Positions 16,679 to 28,682 of a stretch of DNA of 64,000 bases are shown here, one piece after another. The translations under genes were made by a program, and so were the position numbers. Every line of letters begins with the position of its first letter. Position 1 is the first letter of the stretch. The DNA comes from Rutidosis leptorrhynchoides (Eukaryota; Streptophyta; Magnoliopsida; Asterales; Asteraceae): the NCBI RefSeq assembly GCF_046630445.1, contig NC_092342.1, positions 84,885,001 through 84,949,000 of the forward strand, in the 5' to 3' direction. Under the pieces are notes generated by a model that saw only the letters and a program-made list of their open reading frames with translations, did not search any database and was not told the DNA's origin.

Positions 16679-17428
16679 CAACCTTTTGTTTCTTACTTCT
16701 CCAAGTGACTAGGTTTCCACCAACGAGAGCAAAGCATCCTGACGTTGACTTTCTATCTCCTTTTTCTCCTCCGTAACCAGCGTCTGTAAAAATTCGTGTT
16801 TATAAGTGATCGTTCTTCTTGAATAATACCCATCTCCAACTGTGCCTTTGAGATATCTGAAAATTCTCCATACTGCATCCATATGGTGTTGTTGTGGTTG
16901 ATGCATGAATTGACTGACAACACCTACAGCATAGGCTATGTCAGGGCGAGTATGAGCAAGGTATATGAGTTTCCCCACGATTCTTTGATATTGACTTCGA
17001 TCAGCTGACTTTGCCTTGTCTTCTATGTATACTCTTTGATTTAGAATCATAGGAGTATCCGCTGGCTTGCAGTCGATCATTCCTGTTTCAGCAAGAAGAT
17101 CGAGAATATATTTCTTTTGACATATAAAGATTCCTTGATGTGATCTTAAAACTTCAATTCCCAAAAAATATTTAAGTCCTCCTAGGTCTTTCATTTCAAA
17201 TTCTTTGAAAAGATTAGTTTTTAAGTTTGAAATTTCTTCTTGATCATTTTCAGTGATGATCACGATGGAGATGTGTCCACGATGGAGTTTGTGAACCCTG
17301 CTGAGATTAGAAACTGCTTAAGTTCCAAGTACCACGCGTGGGGCGCCTGTTTTAGCCTAAATAGTGCTTTTCGTAATTTGCGTACATGGTGTGGATATTG
17401 AGGGTTAATAAATCCAGCAGGCTGCGCC
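16679..17428 (-). pseudogene. CP1 Ty1/copia pol: RT C-terminal part and RNase H start
   Basis: Minus strand. RT motifs KLRKALFRLKQAPHAWY and LGGLKYFLGIEV, TRPDIAYAVGVVSQFM and WRIFRYLKGT are standard copia. The last codons read GNLVTWRSKKQKV, the start of the RNase H segment, cut by AT1 at 16,678. The catalytic YVDD segment expected near 17,270 is missing; a short CATCTCCATCG duplication sits there instead. There are also frameshifts. Dead element. Confidence 0.9.
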
Positions 17429-17822
17429 CAGTGTTGTAAATCTCCCGAGATCTCCCCGAGATTTCTCACGAGATCTCGTTTTTAGAAGGTAACCGAGACG
17501 AGATGTTCATCTCCCGAGAGTTATCGGTCAACGGGGTCAAACTTAGTCAAAGCCACGATTTCTCGAATTTTCTTGCTAATTTGTAAGATTTTCATGTAAA
17601 ATTCGTAATTTCTAAGTTTTGCTCGCTCATTTCTCGGATATTTTTGTAAAATCTCGTAAAAACGTATATAAATATACATATATTTATGTTTTTATGTATA
17701 TTTTTATTATAAAAAACTATAAAGTCAACATCCGAGATCTCCCCGAGATTATTCCGAGATGCCGAGATCTCCCTAAAAAAGTCCAAACGAGATCTCCCCG
17801 AGATCCGAATTCTTCAACCTTG
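17429..17822. mobile_element. 394-bp hAT-type MITE inside CP1 RT
   Basis: Ends CAGTGTTGTAAAT and, inverted, CAAGGTTGAAGAAT. Flanked by an 8-bp duplication with one mismatch (GCTGCGCC at 17,421 and GATGCGCC at 17,823). Removing it and one copy of the duplication rejoins the copia RT frame. An 8-bp duplication and CA-start ends indicate hAT. The interior is packed with CCGAGAT and CTCCCCGAGAT units on both strands. No transposase. Confidence 0.85.
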
Positions 17823-18397
17823 GATGCGCCATATAAACATCTTCAGTGAGGGATCCGCTCAAAATGTGTTATTAATGTCTAGTTGACGAAGTGGCCATTT
17901 GTTTGATAACGCAAGACTACGAATGACACGAATAGTCACAGGTTTGGTGACGGGACTAAATGTGTCGCGATAATCTATTCCGGGATGTTGATGAAATCCC
18001 TTGGCTACTAAGCGAGCCTTAAACTTTTGAATGGACCCATCAGGATTGCGTTTTACTCGATACACGCATTTATTTCCGAGTATGTTTTGGTCAGTTTTTG
18101 GAACAAGCTCCCAAGTATGATTCGGTAATAAAGCATTAAATTCTAAAGCCATGGCATCCCACCATCTTGGATGCTTCAAAGCTTGTGAGACGCACGTTGG
18201 TTCAACTGTTGGTAGAATAGGATGAGCAGTGGTATGATTAACGAACAGTAGGTTGTAAAATTTAGTGTTTGGCTTGCATGGTCTATTAGAACGAATGGGA
18301 GGTATGGACGGAGCTGATGGGCTTGGAGACACATCCGTATCAGGTGCTTGGCTAGGAGAGGCATCAGTAGCAGGTGGTGAGGGAGGTGGAGAATTAG
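17823..18397 (-). pseudogene. CP1 Ty1/copia pol: RT N-terminal part
   Basis: Minus strand. WWDAMALEFNALLPNHTWELV, KCVYRVKRNPDGSIQKFKAR, GIDYRDTFSPV and RQLDINNTF are the conserved copia RT start. A missing T in the run after ACACA (about 17,864) shifts the frame before the LSGSLTEDVYMA segment. It is cut on the right by CV2 (ATTAG 18,393-18,397) and continues at 48,327. Confidence 0.9.
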
Positions 18398-19126
18398 TGT
18401 AGTGACCCGAACTTTTCCATGTTTATATATATTAATTGAGATTGATATTTACATGATTAAATGTTTCCAACATGTTAAGCAATCAAACTTGTTAAGACTT
18501 GATTAATTGAAATATGTTTCATATAGACAATTGACCACCCAAGTTGACAGGTGATTCACGAACGTTAAAACTTGTAAAAATTATATGATGACATATATAT
18601 GGATATATATATAGTTAACATGATACTATGATAAATAAACATATCATTAAGTATATTAACAATGAACTACATATGTAAAAACAAGACTACTAACTTAATG
18701 ATTTTTAAACGAGACATATATGTAACGATTATCGTTGTACAGACATTTAATGTATATATATCATATTAAGAGATATTCATACATGATAATATCATGATAA
18801 TATAATAATTTAAAATCTCATTTGATATTATAAACATTGGGTTAACAACAATTAACAAGATCGTTAACCTAAAGGTTTCAAAACAACACTTACATGTAAC
18901 GACTAACGATGACTTAACGACTCAGTTAAAATGTATATACATGTAGTGTTTTAATATGTATTTATACACTTTTGAAAGACTTCAATACACTTATCAAAAT
19001 ACTTCTACTTAACAAAAATGCTTACAATTACATCCTCGTTCAGTTTCATCAACAATTCTACTCGTATGCACCCGTATTCGTACTCGTACAATACACAGCT
19101 TTTAGATGTATGTACTATTGGTATAT
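18398..19126 (+). repeat. CV2 5' LTR, first part
   Basis: Starts TGTAGTGACCCG. Interrupted at TATAT (19,122-19,126) by AT2; the LTR resumes at 35,963. Confidence 0.95.
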
Positions 19127-21084
19127 TGATAATGCTAAAAACGAACATATATTTCATAGCATTATTCCTCAAGAAAGACAAGCTTTTAGTTGCAATTGTT
19201 CTATTTACAAGTGATATTCGTTTAAATAATAAAAGGTGAAGACAAAAGACAGATTCGACGATTTGAAGACGCAAACGACCAAAAAGCTCAAAAGTACAAA
19301 AGACAATCAAAAAGGTTCCAATTATTAATAAGAAACGTCTCGAAATTACAAAAGTACAAGATTCAAAACGCAAAGTACAAGATATTAAATTGTACGCGAG
19401 GACGTTCGAAAATCCGGAACCGGGACCAGAGTCAACTCTTAACGCTCGACGCAACGGACTAAAAATTACAAGTTAACTATATATATAAATATAATATAAT
19501 ATATAATTAATTATATTAATTATATATATATTATATATATATATTAAAAACCGTCGGCAGAGAAAACTCCAAGGACTGAGCTGTAAATACTATCTCCGCG
19601 ACTCGCGGAGTTTGAAGGGGATTTTGCCGCGAGTCGCGGAGCCCCAAAATTCAACTCTGGCTATAAAGCAAACCGAATTCTGATCAAATTTCATATTCTA
19701 TTTCAATCTCTCTTTCAATATATACGTAATATATATATATAATTTATATTTTAATTTTAATTTTAATTTTAAATCCTAATAATAAGGGTATGTTAGCGAA
19801 TGTTGTAAGGGTGTAATTCGAAATTCTGTCCGTGTAACGCTACGCTATTTTTAATCATTGTAAGTTATGTTCAACCTTTTTATATTAATGTCTCGTAGCT
19901 AAGTTATTATTATGCTTATTTAAAACGAAGTAATCATGATGTTGGGCTAATTACTAAAATTGGGTAATTGGGCTTTGTACCATAATTGGGGTTTGGACAA
20001 AAGAACGACACTTGTGGAAATTAGACTATGGGCTATTAATGGGCTTTATATTTGTTTAACTAAATGAAAGTTTGTTAATGTTAATATAAAGATTTACAAT
20101 TGGGCGTCCCTATAAATTACCATATACACTCAATCGGACACGATGGGCGGGGTATTTATATGTACGAATAATCGTTCATTTAATCGGACACGGGAATGGA
20201 TTAATAGCCACTAGAATAATCAAAACAGGGGTGAAATTACATTCAAGGGTAATTGGTGTAATTGTTAACAAAGTAGTAAAACCTTGGTTTACACGCAGTC
20301 GATAACCTGGTGTATTCATTAAACAAAGTATTAAAACCTTGTTACAATTCGAATCCCCAATTAGTTGGAATATTTAACTTCGGGTATAATAATAATTTGA
20401 CAAGGACACTTGCACTTTATATTTATGACTGATGGACTGTTATGGACAAAAACCAGACGGACATATTGAATAATCCAGGACAAAGGACAATTAACCCATG
20501 GGCATAAAACTAAAATCAACACGTCAAACATCATGATTACGGAAGTTTAAATAAGCATAATTCTTTTATTTCATATTTAATTTCCTTTATTTTATATTTA
20601 ATTGCACTTCTAATTATCGCACTTTTATTTATTGTTATTTAATCGCACTTTTATTTTATCGCACTTTTATTATTCGCAATTTCATTATCGTTATTTACTT
20701 TACGCTTTAATTTAAGTCTTGTATTTATTTTATATTTTACATTAGGTTTTAACTGCGACTAAAGTCTTAAAATCGACAAACCGGTCATTAAACGGTAAAA
20801 ACCCCCCTTTATAATAATAATATTACTTATATATATGTTTGTATTTTTATAAAAGTAAACTAATATAGCGTTGAGCTTTGTTTAAAGATTTCCCTGTGGA
20901 ACGAACCGGACTTACTAAAAACTACACTACTGTACGATTAGGTACACTGCCTATAAGTGTTGTAGCAAGGTTTAAGTATATCCATTCTATAAATAAATAA
21001 ATATCTTGTGTAAAATTGTATCGTATTTAATAGTGTTTTCTGCTAAAATTAATAACTATTTTATATACACCTCGCACTTCATCA
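19127..21084 (+). repeat. AT2 5' LTR
   Basis: 1,958 bases, TGATAATGC to ATCA. It contains paired CG palindromes, a TATA box, and short (AT)n and TTTTAA tracts. Confidence 0.95.
19594..19668 (+). promoter_or_regulatory. AT2 5' LTR promoter: CG palindrome pair and TATA box
   Basis: CTCCGCGACTCGCGGAG (19,594-19,610) is a perfect 8-bp inverted repeat around one C. CCGCGAGTCGCGGAG is at 19,627-19,641, and TATAAAG (19,662-19,668) follows 20 bases later. Identical arrangement in the 3' LTR (34,464-34,511). Confidence 0.7.
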
Positions 21085-21092
21085 AGTATTTT

Positions 21093-21110
21093 TGGCGCCG
21101 CTGCCGGGGA
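21093..21110 (+). other. AT2 primer binding site (Athila type)
   Basis: TGGCGCCGCTGCCGGGGA eight bases after the LTR. This is the typical Athila PBS, known to match the 3' end of tRNA-Asp. Confidence 0.92.
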
Positions 21111-22489
21111 ACTATCTTAAAAGCCGGAAGCGCAACGCTAATATATAAAAAAAAAAGATTTTTATTTACTTTTATTAAAATTCGCTTTTGTAAAAATACG
21201 TTTTAATTATTCAAAAATATAAAAAGAAAAAACAAAAATATATGTATTTTTAAGATTTTGTTAAATATTTAAGTTTTATAAGTTTCTTTATCTTTATTTT
21301 AGTTTATAATAATATAAATTTTATTAAACATCTTTTATTTATATAAAAAACAGAAAACAGAAAATAAAAAAATAATAAATAAATAAAAACGCGTAAAAAC
21401 TCAAACCTGTCAACTGAATTCTGGATCCCCGCGACTCGCGGGGTTTTCTTCTTTAATTGCCGCGACTCGCGGAGCTACTCTGACACGCGAACAGAAACCC
21501 TAAATCTGCATTAATTACGGGTTATTATTAATTATAATTATTATTATTACCTAATTATTATTATTATTATTATTAGTTTTAGTTTTATTTTTACTTTTTA
21601 TTTAATTTATGTATTTTGTTTAATTAGTTTTATTAAAATTGTAAAATTAATAGTTTAATAAAATAAATAATATTTTTATAAAAATTGTACTTTTTATAAC
21701 TTTTTGTATATTTTTATATTTTGTACCTTTTTAATCGTTGTAGCGTAATATTTGTATTTTTTAGCTCATATTTAATTTTAAACTTAGTTTTTGCTATAGT
21801 TATTTTTACTCCTAGATTTTTAGGCTTTGCCGTAGAATTCCTTAAATGCTTTTTCTTTAGACTAAGATTTAGGTGCTTTAGAATTTTGCGACGCCTTTTT
21901 AAGTTTTAGTTTCTTTTTAAGATATTTCCATTTGGGATTTAGTTTCTCCTGTAAGCTTTAATATTTTTAGACACCTTTTACTATGTACCAATTATCATTC
22001 CAATTAGTAATTTCAATTTGCAATTATAATTTTAAGTTAGTTGTAGTAATAAGGTTAGGTTAGTCAAGTATTTTTAAGTTTTTATAAGTTTCTTTTATTT
22101 TTCCGTCACCTTTTATTTTTCAACCATTTTTTTTCTTTTTCGACCTTTTTCGACGAACTCTTTGTCTTTCTTATTTCTCGCTATTCTAGTTTTTAGGACT
22201 TAGAATTTTTTCTACTTCTTATCTAAATTTCTTAAAATTACGAAAATTTATTTTAAGTGGTTAAATTAATAGACATCAAAATTTTCTGGTTCGTAGTAAT
22301 AGTTGGATTTGTACGTGGACCGGGTTATTGGAGCCAAACAGTCCTCAATTATATTGAGACCAAACGAATCCTGCCCCTCTGCTGCATCTTTTGGCTATTC
22401 GAAACGTGGGCAAAATCAGAAAAGTCTATTGATTGGATAACTTATTATAATTTTTCTTTCATTTTAAAAACTAATAGGATATTCAGTGA
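21111..22489 (+). other. AT2 leader between PBS and gag
   Basis: 1.4 kb of T- and A-rich sequence without a credible ORF. It holds one pair of CG palindromes at 21,427-21,443 and 21,460-21,474. Long leaders are normal in Athila. Confidence 0.75.
21427..21474 (+). promoter_or_regulatory. CG palindrome pair in AT2 leader
   Basis: CCCCGCGACTCGCGGGG and CCGCGACTCGCGGAG, 16 bases apart: same motif and spacing as in the LTR. Could form two RNA hairpins after the PBS. Confidence 0.6.
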
Positions 22490-23605
22490 ATGCACCGAGC
22501 AAGACGTTCATCACCTTTTGTACGTTCACCACCTGTAACTAGATCAAGACGTTTAACAAATATAACCGCCGTTGATTTTTCTTTAGAATCGTCATCCAGT
22601 CAACCAAGTACTTCAATTCAAATTTCCGATAATCCATTTTTTGAACCCAACCTCACAATTGAGAATCTGGAAAATATTCAGGAACGGTTCATAGATCCTG
22701 AACCATTAAACTTTCCTCCGGAACCACCAATCATTCAAACAGAGATTGTTGAGGAACGAACCATTAAAACAGAATCATCTAGTGATACTGATTCAACAAA
22801 TTCAATTATGGAGAATCTGGAACCTTTAAGTATGGAAGACCGAATGAGAGCTAAACGCACTGGCCAAGGTCACGCAATTACTCATCCAGACATTAATGCG
22901 CCAGATTATGAAATCAAAGGACAAATTCTACACATGGTGACTAATCAATGCCAATTTAGTGGTGCGCCGAAGGAAGATCCAAATGAACATCTACGTACCT
23001 TTAATAGGATCTGCACACTATTTAAAATACGAGAAGTGGAGGACGAACAGATATATCTCATGTTATTTCCCTGGACTTTAAAGGGAGAAGCCAAAGATTG
23101 GTTGGAATCGTTACCTGAAGGGGCGATCGATACATGGGATGTTTTAATTGACAAATTTCTTAAACAATTCTTTCATGCATCTAAAGCCGTAAGACTTCAA
23201 GCAGAAATTGTTACGTTCACACAGAAGCCAAATGAAACTCTATATGAGGCGTGGACAAGATATGGAAAGTTGTTAAGAGGATGTCCGCAACATGGTTTAG
23301 ACACCTGTCAAATAGTACAAATATTCTACCGAGGATGCGACATCACTACAAGAAAAGACATAGATATAGCAGCTGGTGGTTCTATTATGAAGAAAACCGA
23401 AACTGATGCTTACAAAATTATTGATAACACTGCTTCCCACTCGCATGAGTGGCACCAAGAAAAAGATATCATTAGATCATCTAAAGCAGCTAGAGCCGAT
23501 TCTAGCCATGACTTAGATTCCATTTCGGCAAAGATAGATGCTTTCGAGAGACGAATGGAAAAGATGACTAAGGATATTCACTCAATACGAATTAGTTGTG
23601 AGTAG
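22490..23605 (+). CDS. AT2 gag
   Basis: 371 codons from ATG 22,490 to TAG 23,603. The N-terminus is basic then acidic and disordered. The retrotransposon gag domain is at about residues 160-285 (DPNEHLRTFNRICTLFKI, LFPWTLKGEAKDWLESLP, FLKQFF, WTRYGKLLRGCPQHGL). It ends SCE then TAG, and the next codons read [10 protein letters not shown] in the same frame, so the stop falls inside the CCHC zinc knuckle. Pol continues in the same frame, as expected for a single Athila gag-pol ORF. The simplest explanation is CAG to TAG; readthrough is an alternative. Confidence 0.9.
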   Translation: MHRARRSSPFVRSPPVTRSRRLTNITAVDFSLESSSSQPSTSIQISDNPFFEPNLTIENLENIQERFIDPEPLNFPPEPPIIQTEIVEERTIKTESSSDTDSTNSIMENLEPLSMEDRMRAKRTGQGHAITHPDINAPDYEIKGQILHMVTNQCQFSGAPKEDPNEHLRTFNRICTLFKIREVEDEQIYLMLFPWTLKGEAKDWLESLPEGAIDTWDVLIDKFLKQFFHASKAVRLQAEIVTFTQKPNETLYEAWTRYGKLLRGCPQHGLDTCQIVQIFYRGCDITTRKDIDIAAGGSIMKKTETDAYKIIDNTASHSHEWHQEKDIIRSSKAARADSSHDLDSISAKIDAFERRMEKMTKDIHSIRISCE

Positions 23606-26600
23606 TGTGGAGGACCACATTTGACAAAAGATTGTCTCAGTATTGAATTAACAATGGAACAAAGAGAGAATATTTCATACATAAACCAAAGGCCTGGAAA
23701 TAATTATCAGAATAATTATCAACCGCCAAGACCAATTTACAATCAAAACCAGAATTATAACCGAAATATTCCATACAACAACCAACAAGGTTCTAGCAAT
23801 CAACAAGTATCCAACAATACTTACAATCAGCAAAGACCGAATTTTCAAAACAAACCACCACAACAAACCGATGATAAAAAGCCGAATTTAGAAGATATGA
23901 TGACGAAGCTAGTTGAAACTCAAACGCAGTTTTTCACATCTCAAAAACAAACTAATGAACAAAATGCTCAAGCATTTAGAAATCAACAAGCTTCTATTCA
24001 AAATCTGGAACAAGAAGTAAGTAACCTAGCAAGGTTAATAGGTGAAAGAAAACCGGGAAGTCTACCTAGTGATACAAATGCTAACCCCCGGAATGAAACA
24101 GCTAAAGCTATTACCACAAGAAGTGGTACAACACTTAAACCACCTGAAATACCTGTAACTTCTGATGAAACTATTCCTACTCCACAAGAACCACAACCTG
24201 ATCAAGATAAGGAAAAAGAACCGGTAGTTGAAAAGGTTAATGAAGATAACACAGTTAAGGATAAACCTTATGTTAAACCATACCAACCACCACTTCCTTA
24301 CCCGAGTAAAATGAAGAAAGAAAAACTTGAAGCCGAGCAATCCAAATTCTTGGATATGTTTAAACAGATAATTGTAAATCTTCCTTTCATTGATGTGATT
24401 TCAGGAATGCCTAGATATGCTAAATTCTTGAAAGATCTAATCTCAAATAGAAAGAAAATGGAAGAACTCTCGGCCGTTACTATGAATGCTAATTGTTCAG
24501 CAGTGCTGTTGAATAAGATACCAGAAAAACTATCTGATCCAGGAAGTTTCACAATTCCATGTTTTCTGGGTAGTCTTAGTTCAATAGAAGCATTGGCAGA
24601 CTTAGGTGCTAGTATAAATCTAATGCCGTATTCACTATACGCTAAACTAGACCTTGGAGAATTAAAACCAGCCAGAATAAGCATACAACTAGCCGATAGA
24701 TCAATAAAATATCCTAGAGGGATAATGGAGAACATGCTAGTTAAAGTTGGTACTTTAGTATTTCCAGTAGATTTTGTTGTTTTAGACATGGAAGAAGATT
24801 CTCAAGTTCCTCTCATATTAGGAAGACCATTCTTAAACACGGCTAAAGCAATGATAGACGTGTTCGGTAAGAAACTGACCCTAAGTATAGAGGATGAGAG
24901 TGTTACCTTTTCAGTTGATAGAGCAATGCAACAACCACAATCTGCAGATGATACATGTTATTATATTCAAACTATAGATGCACATGCAGAATTATTAGAA
25001 GAATTTCCAGAATTACAAGGAACAGGAGAATGTTCTTTAGGAGAAGGTAATGAACCAATTGATGAAGCTGAAATGTTAGCTACACTTATAGCTAATGGAT
25101 ATGAACCAACAACAGAAGAAATTCAAATGCTAAAAGAAGAAGACAGATATCGATATAAATCATCGATAGAAGAACCTCCGAAATTAGAGTTAAAGCCACT
25201 TCCAAACCATTTGGAATACGCTTATTTACATGGTGAATCTGAATTACCTGTAATAATATCGTCTTCTCTTACTGAAAATGAGAAATCACAACTCATTTCT
25301 GTGTTGAAAGCTCATAAACCAGCCATTGCATGGAAAATTCATGATATTAAAGGAATAAGTCCTTCGTATTGCACACATAAAATCCTTATGGAAGAAGGTC
25401 ATAAAACGTATGTGCAATGCCAACGAAGACTAAATCCTAATATGCAAGATGTAGTTAAGAAAGAGATTATTAAACTGCTAGATGCAGGTTTAATATATCC
25501 AATCTCTGATAGTCCATGGGTAAGCCCAGTTCAATGCGTGCCTAAGAAGGGTGGCATGACTGTCATCACAAATGAGAAAAATGAGCTTATTCCTACTAGG
25601 ACTGTAACAGGATGGCGTGTATGTATTGATTATAGAAAATTAAATGACGCCACCAGAAAAGATCACTTTCCCTTACCTTTCATAGATCAAATGTTGGAAA
25701 GATTAGCCGGAAATAGTTACTATTGTTTTCTAGATGGATTTTCCGGATATTTTCAAATTCCAATAGCACCCGAAGATCAAGAGAAAACCACATTCACGTG
25801 CCCTTATGGTACTTTTGCTTACAAACGCATGCCATTTGGACTTTGTAACGCCCCTGCAACCTTTCAAAGGTGTATGATGGCGATTTTTCACGACATGATA
25901 GAAGAATGCATGGAAGTATTCATGGATGACTTTTCAGTCTTCGGTGATACATTTAAATCATGTCTAGTTAATCTAGAACGAATGCTAATTAGATGCGAAA
26001 AATCAAATCTAGTACTTAATTGGGAGAAATGCCATTTCATGGTTAAAGAAGGCATCGTTCTTGGACATAAAATTTCAAAAGAAGGAATTGAAGTGGATAG
26101 AGCTAAAGTAGATGTAATTGCTAAACTTCCACATCCCACCAATGTTAGAGGAGTTAGGAGTTTTCTAGGGCATGCCGGTTTTTACCGATGTTTCATAAAA
26201 GATTTTTCTAAAATTGCCACTCCTATGAATAAACTCCTAGAAAAGGATGCGCCATTCATCTTTTCAGATGAATGTATCAAATCTTTTAATATTCTTAAAG
26301 AAAAACTCACTAATGCGCCGATCATGATAACACCAAATTGGAATCTACCATTTGAACTAATGTGCGATGCAAGTGATTTTGCAATGGGAGCCGTTTTAGG
26401 ACAAAGGATTGAAAAACGATTTCAACCTATATATTATGCTAGTAAGACGTTACAAGGAGCACAAACGAACTATACAACTACTGAAAAAGAACTCCTTGCT
26501 ATTGTCTTTGCTTTTGACAAATTTCGATCATATCTCGTTCTAGCAAAAACGGTGGTCTATACCGACCATTCTTCTCTTAAATACCTATTTTCAAAACAAG

Positions 26601-28093
26601 ATGCTAAACCAAGATTAATCCGTTGGATCTTACTCTTACAAGAGTTTGATATTGAAATCCGAGATAAAAGAGGAGCAGAAAATCTCGCCGCTGATCATCT
26701 TTCTCGTCTTGAAAATCCCGAATTAGAAGTTCTGAATGAATCGGCCATACAAGACAACTTTCCTGATGAATATCTATTGAAGATAGATTATAAAGAAATC
26801 CCATGGTTTGCAGACTATGCAAACTACTTAGTTTGTGGATTCCTTGAAAAAGGATTATCGTACCAAAGACGAAAGAAATTCTTCAGTGATATAAAACACT
26901 ATTTCTGGGAAGATCCACATCTGTTTAAAAGTTGTCCCGATGGAATAATACGCCGATGTGTATTTGGAGATGAAGCTAGTAAAATTTTAAACCATTGTCA
27001 CACAGGACCAACAGGAGGGCATTATGGGCCTCAACTAACAGCAAGAAAAGTTTATGAAGCTGGATTCTATTGGCCTACAATTTACAAAGACGCACACCTT
27101 CTTTGCAAATCCTGTGATGCATGTCAAAGGGCCGGAAAAATAAGTCAACGTGATGAAATGCCACAAAATGTCATCCAAGTATGTGAAGTATTTGACATTT
27201 GGGGTATTGACTTTATGGGTCCATTTCCAAAATCTCATAATAATCTATATATACTCGTAGCCATTGATTATGTATCTAAATGGGCGGAAGCACAAGCTCT
27301 CCCAACTAACGATGCACGAGTTGTAGTCAACTTTTTAAAACGTCTTTTTGCAAGGTTTGGAACACCGAAAGCTTTAATAAGTGATCGGGGTACTCATTTC
27401 TGTAATAATCAACTTGAGAAAGTTCTTAAAAGATATGGAGTAACTCATAAAATCTCCACCGCATATCATCCACAAACAAGTGGACAAGTTGAAAATACCA
27501 ACCGAGCTTTAAAACGTATTCTAGAGAAAACTGTAGGATCAAATTCGAAGGAATGGTCCATTAAATTGGAGGATGCACTCTGGGCTTTTAGAACAGCCTA
27601 CAAAACTCCAATTGGAACCACACCTTTTAGACTTGTTTATGGAAAAGCATGTCATCTTCCAGTAGAAATTGAACACAAAGCATTTTGGGCTTTGAAGACA
27701 TGTAATCTTGATTTACATGAAGCCGGACGTCTACGATTAAGTCAACTAAATGAATTAGAAGAATTAAGGCATGAAGCATACGAAAATTCATTAATCTATA
27801 AAGAAAGAACGAAGAAATGGCATGATAAAAGAATCAAAAGTTCAAAAGAATTTAAAGAAGGAGACAGAGTTCTTCTTTTCAATTCACGATTCAAGCTATT
27901 TCCTGGAAAATTGAAATCAAGATGGTCTGGACCATTCATAGTCAAAAGAGTTTTCCCATACGGAACGATAGAATTAATAAATTCAAATGGGATGGAATTT
28001 AAAGTTAATGGTCACAGAGTTAAACATTACATACATGGTCCGATGGAAGTCGACAACGAAGTTAATCACAATTTCGACACCACAGCTAACTAA
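23606..28093 (+). CDS. AT2 pol (protease, RT, RNase H, integrase)
   Basis: Open frame of 1,495 codons following the TAG. It begins with the second half of the gag zinc knuckle, then a Gln/Asn-rich linker. Counting from codon 23,621: protease [11 protein letters not shown] with Asp 327 (DLG rather than DTG/DSG, usual in this lineage) and [10 protein letters not shown] with [22 protein letters not shown] and FMDD at 767-770; RNase H with CDAS (Asp 916) and [10 protein letters not shown]; integrase with HHCC zinc domain (CKSCDACQ) and D1197, D1255, E1291, an exact D57D35E. All catalytic residues are present, so this pol looks functional. It needs gag readthrough or another start for expression. 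Confidence 0.95.
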   Translation, partial: CGGPHLTKDCLSIELTMEQRENISYINQRPGNNYQNNYQPPRPIYNQNQNYNRNIPYNNQQGSSNQQVSNNTYNQQRPNFQNKPPQQTDDKKPNLEDMMTKLVETQTQFFTSQKQTNEQNAQAFRNQQASIQNLEQEVSNLARLIGERKPGSLPSDTNANPRNETAKAITTRSGTTLKPPEIPVTSDETIPTPQEPQPDQDKEKEPVVEKVNEDNTVKDKPYVKPYQPPLPYPSKMKKEKLEAEQSKFLDMFKQIIVNLPFIDVISGMPRYAKFLKDLISNRKKMEELSAVTMNANCSAVLLNKIPEKLSDPGSFTIPCFLGSLSSIEALADLGASINLMPYSLYAKLDLGELKPARISIQLADRSIKYPRGIMENMLVKVGTLVFPVDFVVLDMEEDSQVPLILGRPFLNTAKAMIDVFGKKLTLSIEDESVTFSVDRAMQQPQSADDTCYYIQTIDAHAELLEEFPELQGTGECSLGEGNEPIDEAEMLATLIANGYEPTTEEIQMLKEEDRYRYKSSIEEPPKLELKPLPNHLEYAYLHGESELPVIISSSLTENEKSQLISVLKAHKPAIAWKIHDIKGISPSYCTHKILMEEGHKTYVQCQRRLNPNMQDVVKKEIIKLLDAGLIYPISDSPWVSPVQCVPKKGGMTVITNEKNELIPTRTVTGWRVCIDYRKLNDATRKDHFPLPFIDQMLERLAGNSYYCFLDGFSGYFQIPIAPEDQEKTTFTCPYGTFAYKRMPFGLCNAPATFQRCMMAIFHDMIEECMEVFMDDFSVFGDTFKSCLVNLERMLIRCEKSNLVLNWEKCHFMVKEGIVLGHKISKEGIEVDRAKVDVIAKLPHPTNVRGVRSFLGHAGFYRCFIKDFSKIATPMNKLLEKDAPFIFSDECIKSFNILKEKLTNAPIMITPNWNLPFELMCDASDFAMGAVLGQRIEKRFQPIYYASKTLQGAQTNYTTTEKELLAIVFAFDKFRSYLVLAKTVVYTDHSSLKYLFSKQDAKPRLIRWILLLQEFDIEIRDKRGAENLAADHLSRLENPELEVLNESAIQDNFPDEYLLKIDYKEIPWFADYANYLVCGFLEKGLSYQRRKKFFSDIKHYFWEDPHLFKSCPDGIIRRCVFGDEASKILNHCHTGPTGGHYGPQLTARKVYEAGFYWPTIYKDAHLLCKSCDACQRAGKISQRDEMPQNVIQVCEVFDIWGIDFMGPFPKSHNNLYILVAIDYVSKWAEAQALPTNDARVVVNFLKRLFARFGTPKALISDRGTHFCNNQLEKVLKRYGVTHKISTAYHPQTSGQVENTNRALKRILEKTVGSNSKEWSIKLEDALWAFRTAYKTPIGTTPFRLVYGKACHLPVEIEHKAFWALKTCNLDLHEAGRLRLSQLNELEELRHEAYENSLIYKERTKKWHDKRIKSSKEFKEGDRVLLFNSRFKLFPGKLKSRWSGPFIVKRVFPYGTIELINSNGMEFKVNGHRVKHYIHGPMEVDNEVNHNFDTTAN

Positions 28094-28102
28094 GTGTGGG
28101 GA
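28092..28102 (+). promoter_or_regulatory. PPT-like motif just after AT2 pol
   Basis: AAGTGTGGGGA overlapping the pol stop. Same core as the true PPT at 33,982. Other internal copies are at 32,365 and 32,712. Confidence 0.6.
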
Positions 28103-28265
28103 GAATCAAGTCTTTAAAGGATAATATGTATTTCTGTTAGAGTTAGATTGTCTGTTTTCGTATAGTTCTCGAAAATGGAACCCGAATGGTCTTTCCCTAG
28201 CAGACCCTAAAGAACTAGTCTTCTCCCCCCATTCTGAATTTTTATTTTTTTTAGGTTTTTACAAA

Positions 28266-28682
28266 ATGAAGACTGCCTGTGAACTAAACCATGGACTAAT
28301 GCTACACGCTTTGATCACTAAACGTAATAATGACATACTACCGAGTGAATTAGTATCAGTAATCAGAGAAAGAATGGACGGAGTTAGAAAAGGATCCAGA
28401 TGCGAAGATAATAAGTTACAATTTGGTAAAGGAAAATCAAAATCCGCAGCGAAAAGAAGAGCACGACACCTAGAAAGATGTCACAAATGCGGAAAATGGT
28501 CACATGGAGGTAAATGTTCAAATAATCAAACCTATTCAAATACCGAATTTGTTACTTTATGCAGAGACGGACCGTTCATATGTTTAGAAGAAAAGACACT
28601 GAATGCTCGAGGTTACGCCTATGCAGCCATGGAAAATCAATTAAACCGACTATCTTATGAATGGAATAGATCATATAACTAA
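28266..28682 (+). CDS. AT2 small ORF with basic region and zinc knuckle (138 aa)
   Basis: 138-residue ORF from ATG 28,266, between pol and the env-like gene. A basic cluster (KGKSKSAAKRRARHLER, about residues 57-75) precedes CHKCGKWSHGGKC, a C-x2-C-x4-H-x3-C knuckle one residue short of the gag form. The rest is hydrophilic. I know of no standard Athila gene here. Plausible role: nucleic-acid binding, perhaps a second nucleocapsid-like or transport protein. It could be expressed by splicing or internal start. No AT1 copy is in view for comparison. Confidence 0.55.
   Translation: MKTACELNHGLMLHALITKRNNDILPSELVSVIRERMDGVRKGSRCEDNKLQFGKGKSKSAAKRRARHLERCHKCGKWSHGGKCSNNQTYSNTEFVTLCRDGPFICLEEKTLNARGYAYAAMENQLNRLSYEWNRSYN

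Noticed and set aside
19005..19454. Antisense ORF of 149 codons at the start of the Athila LTR, also at 33,980 and 14,559
   Set aside because: Present in all three because the LTR is repeated. No family match, no start context, truncated in AT1; probably a chance frame.
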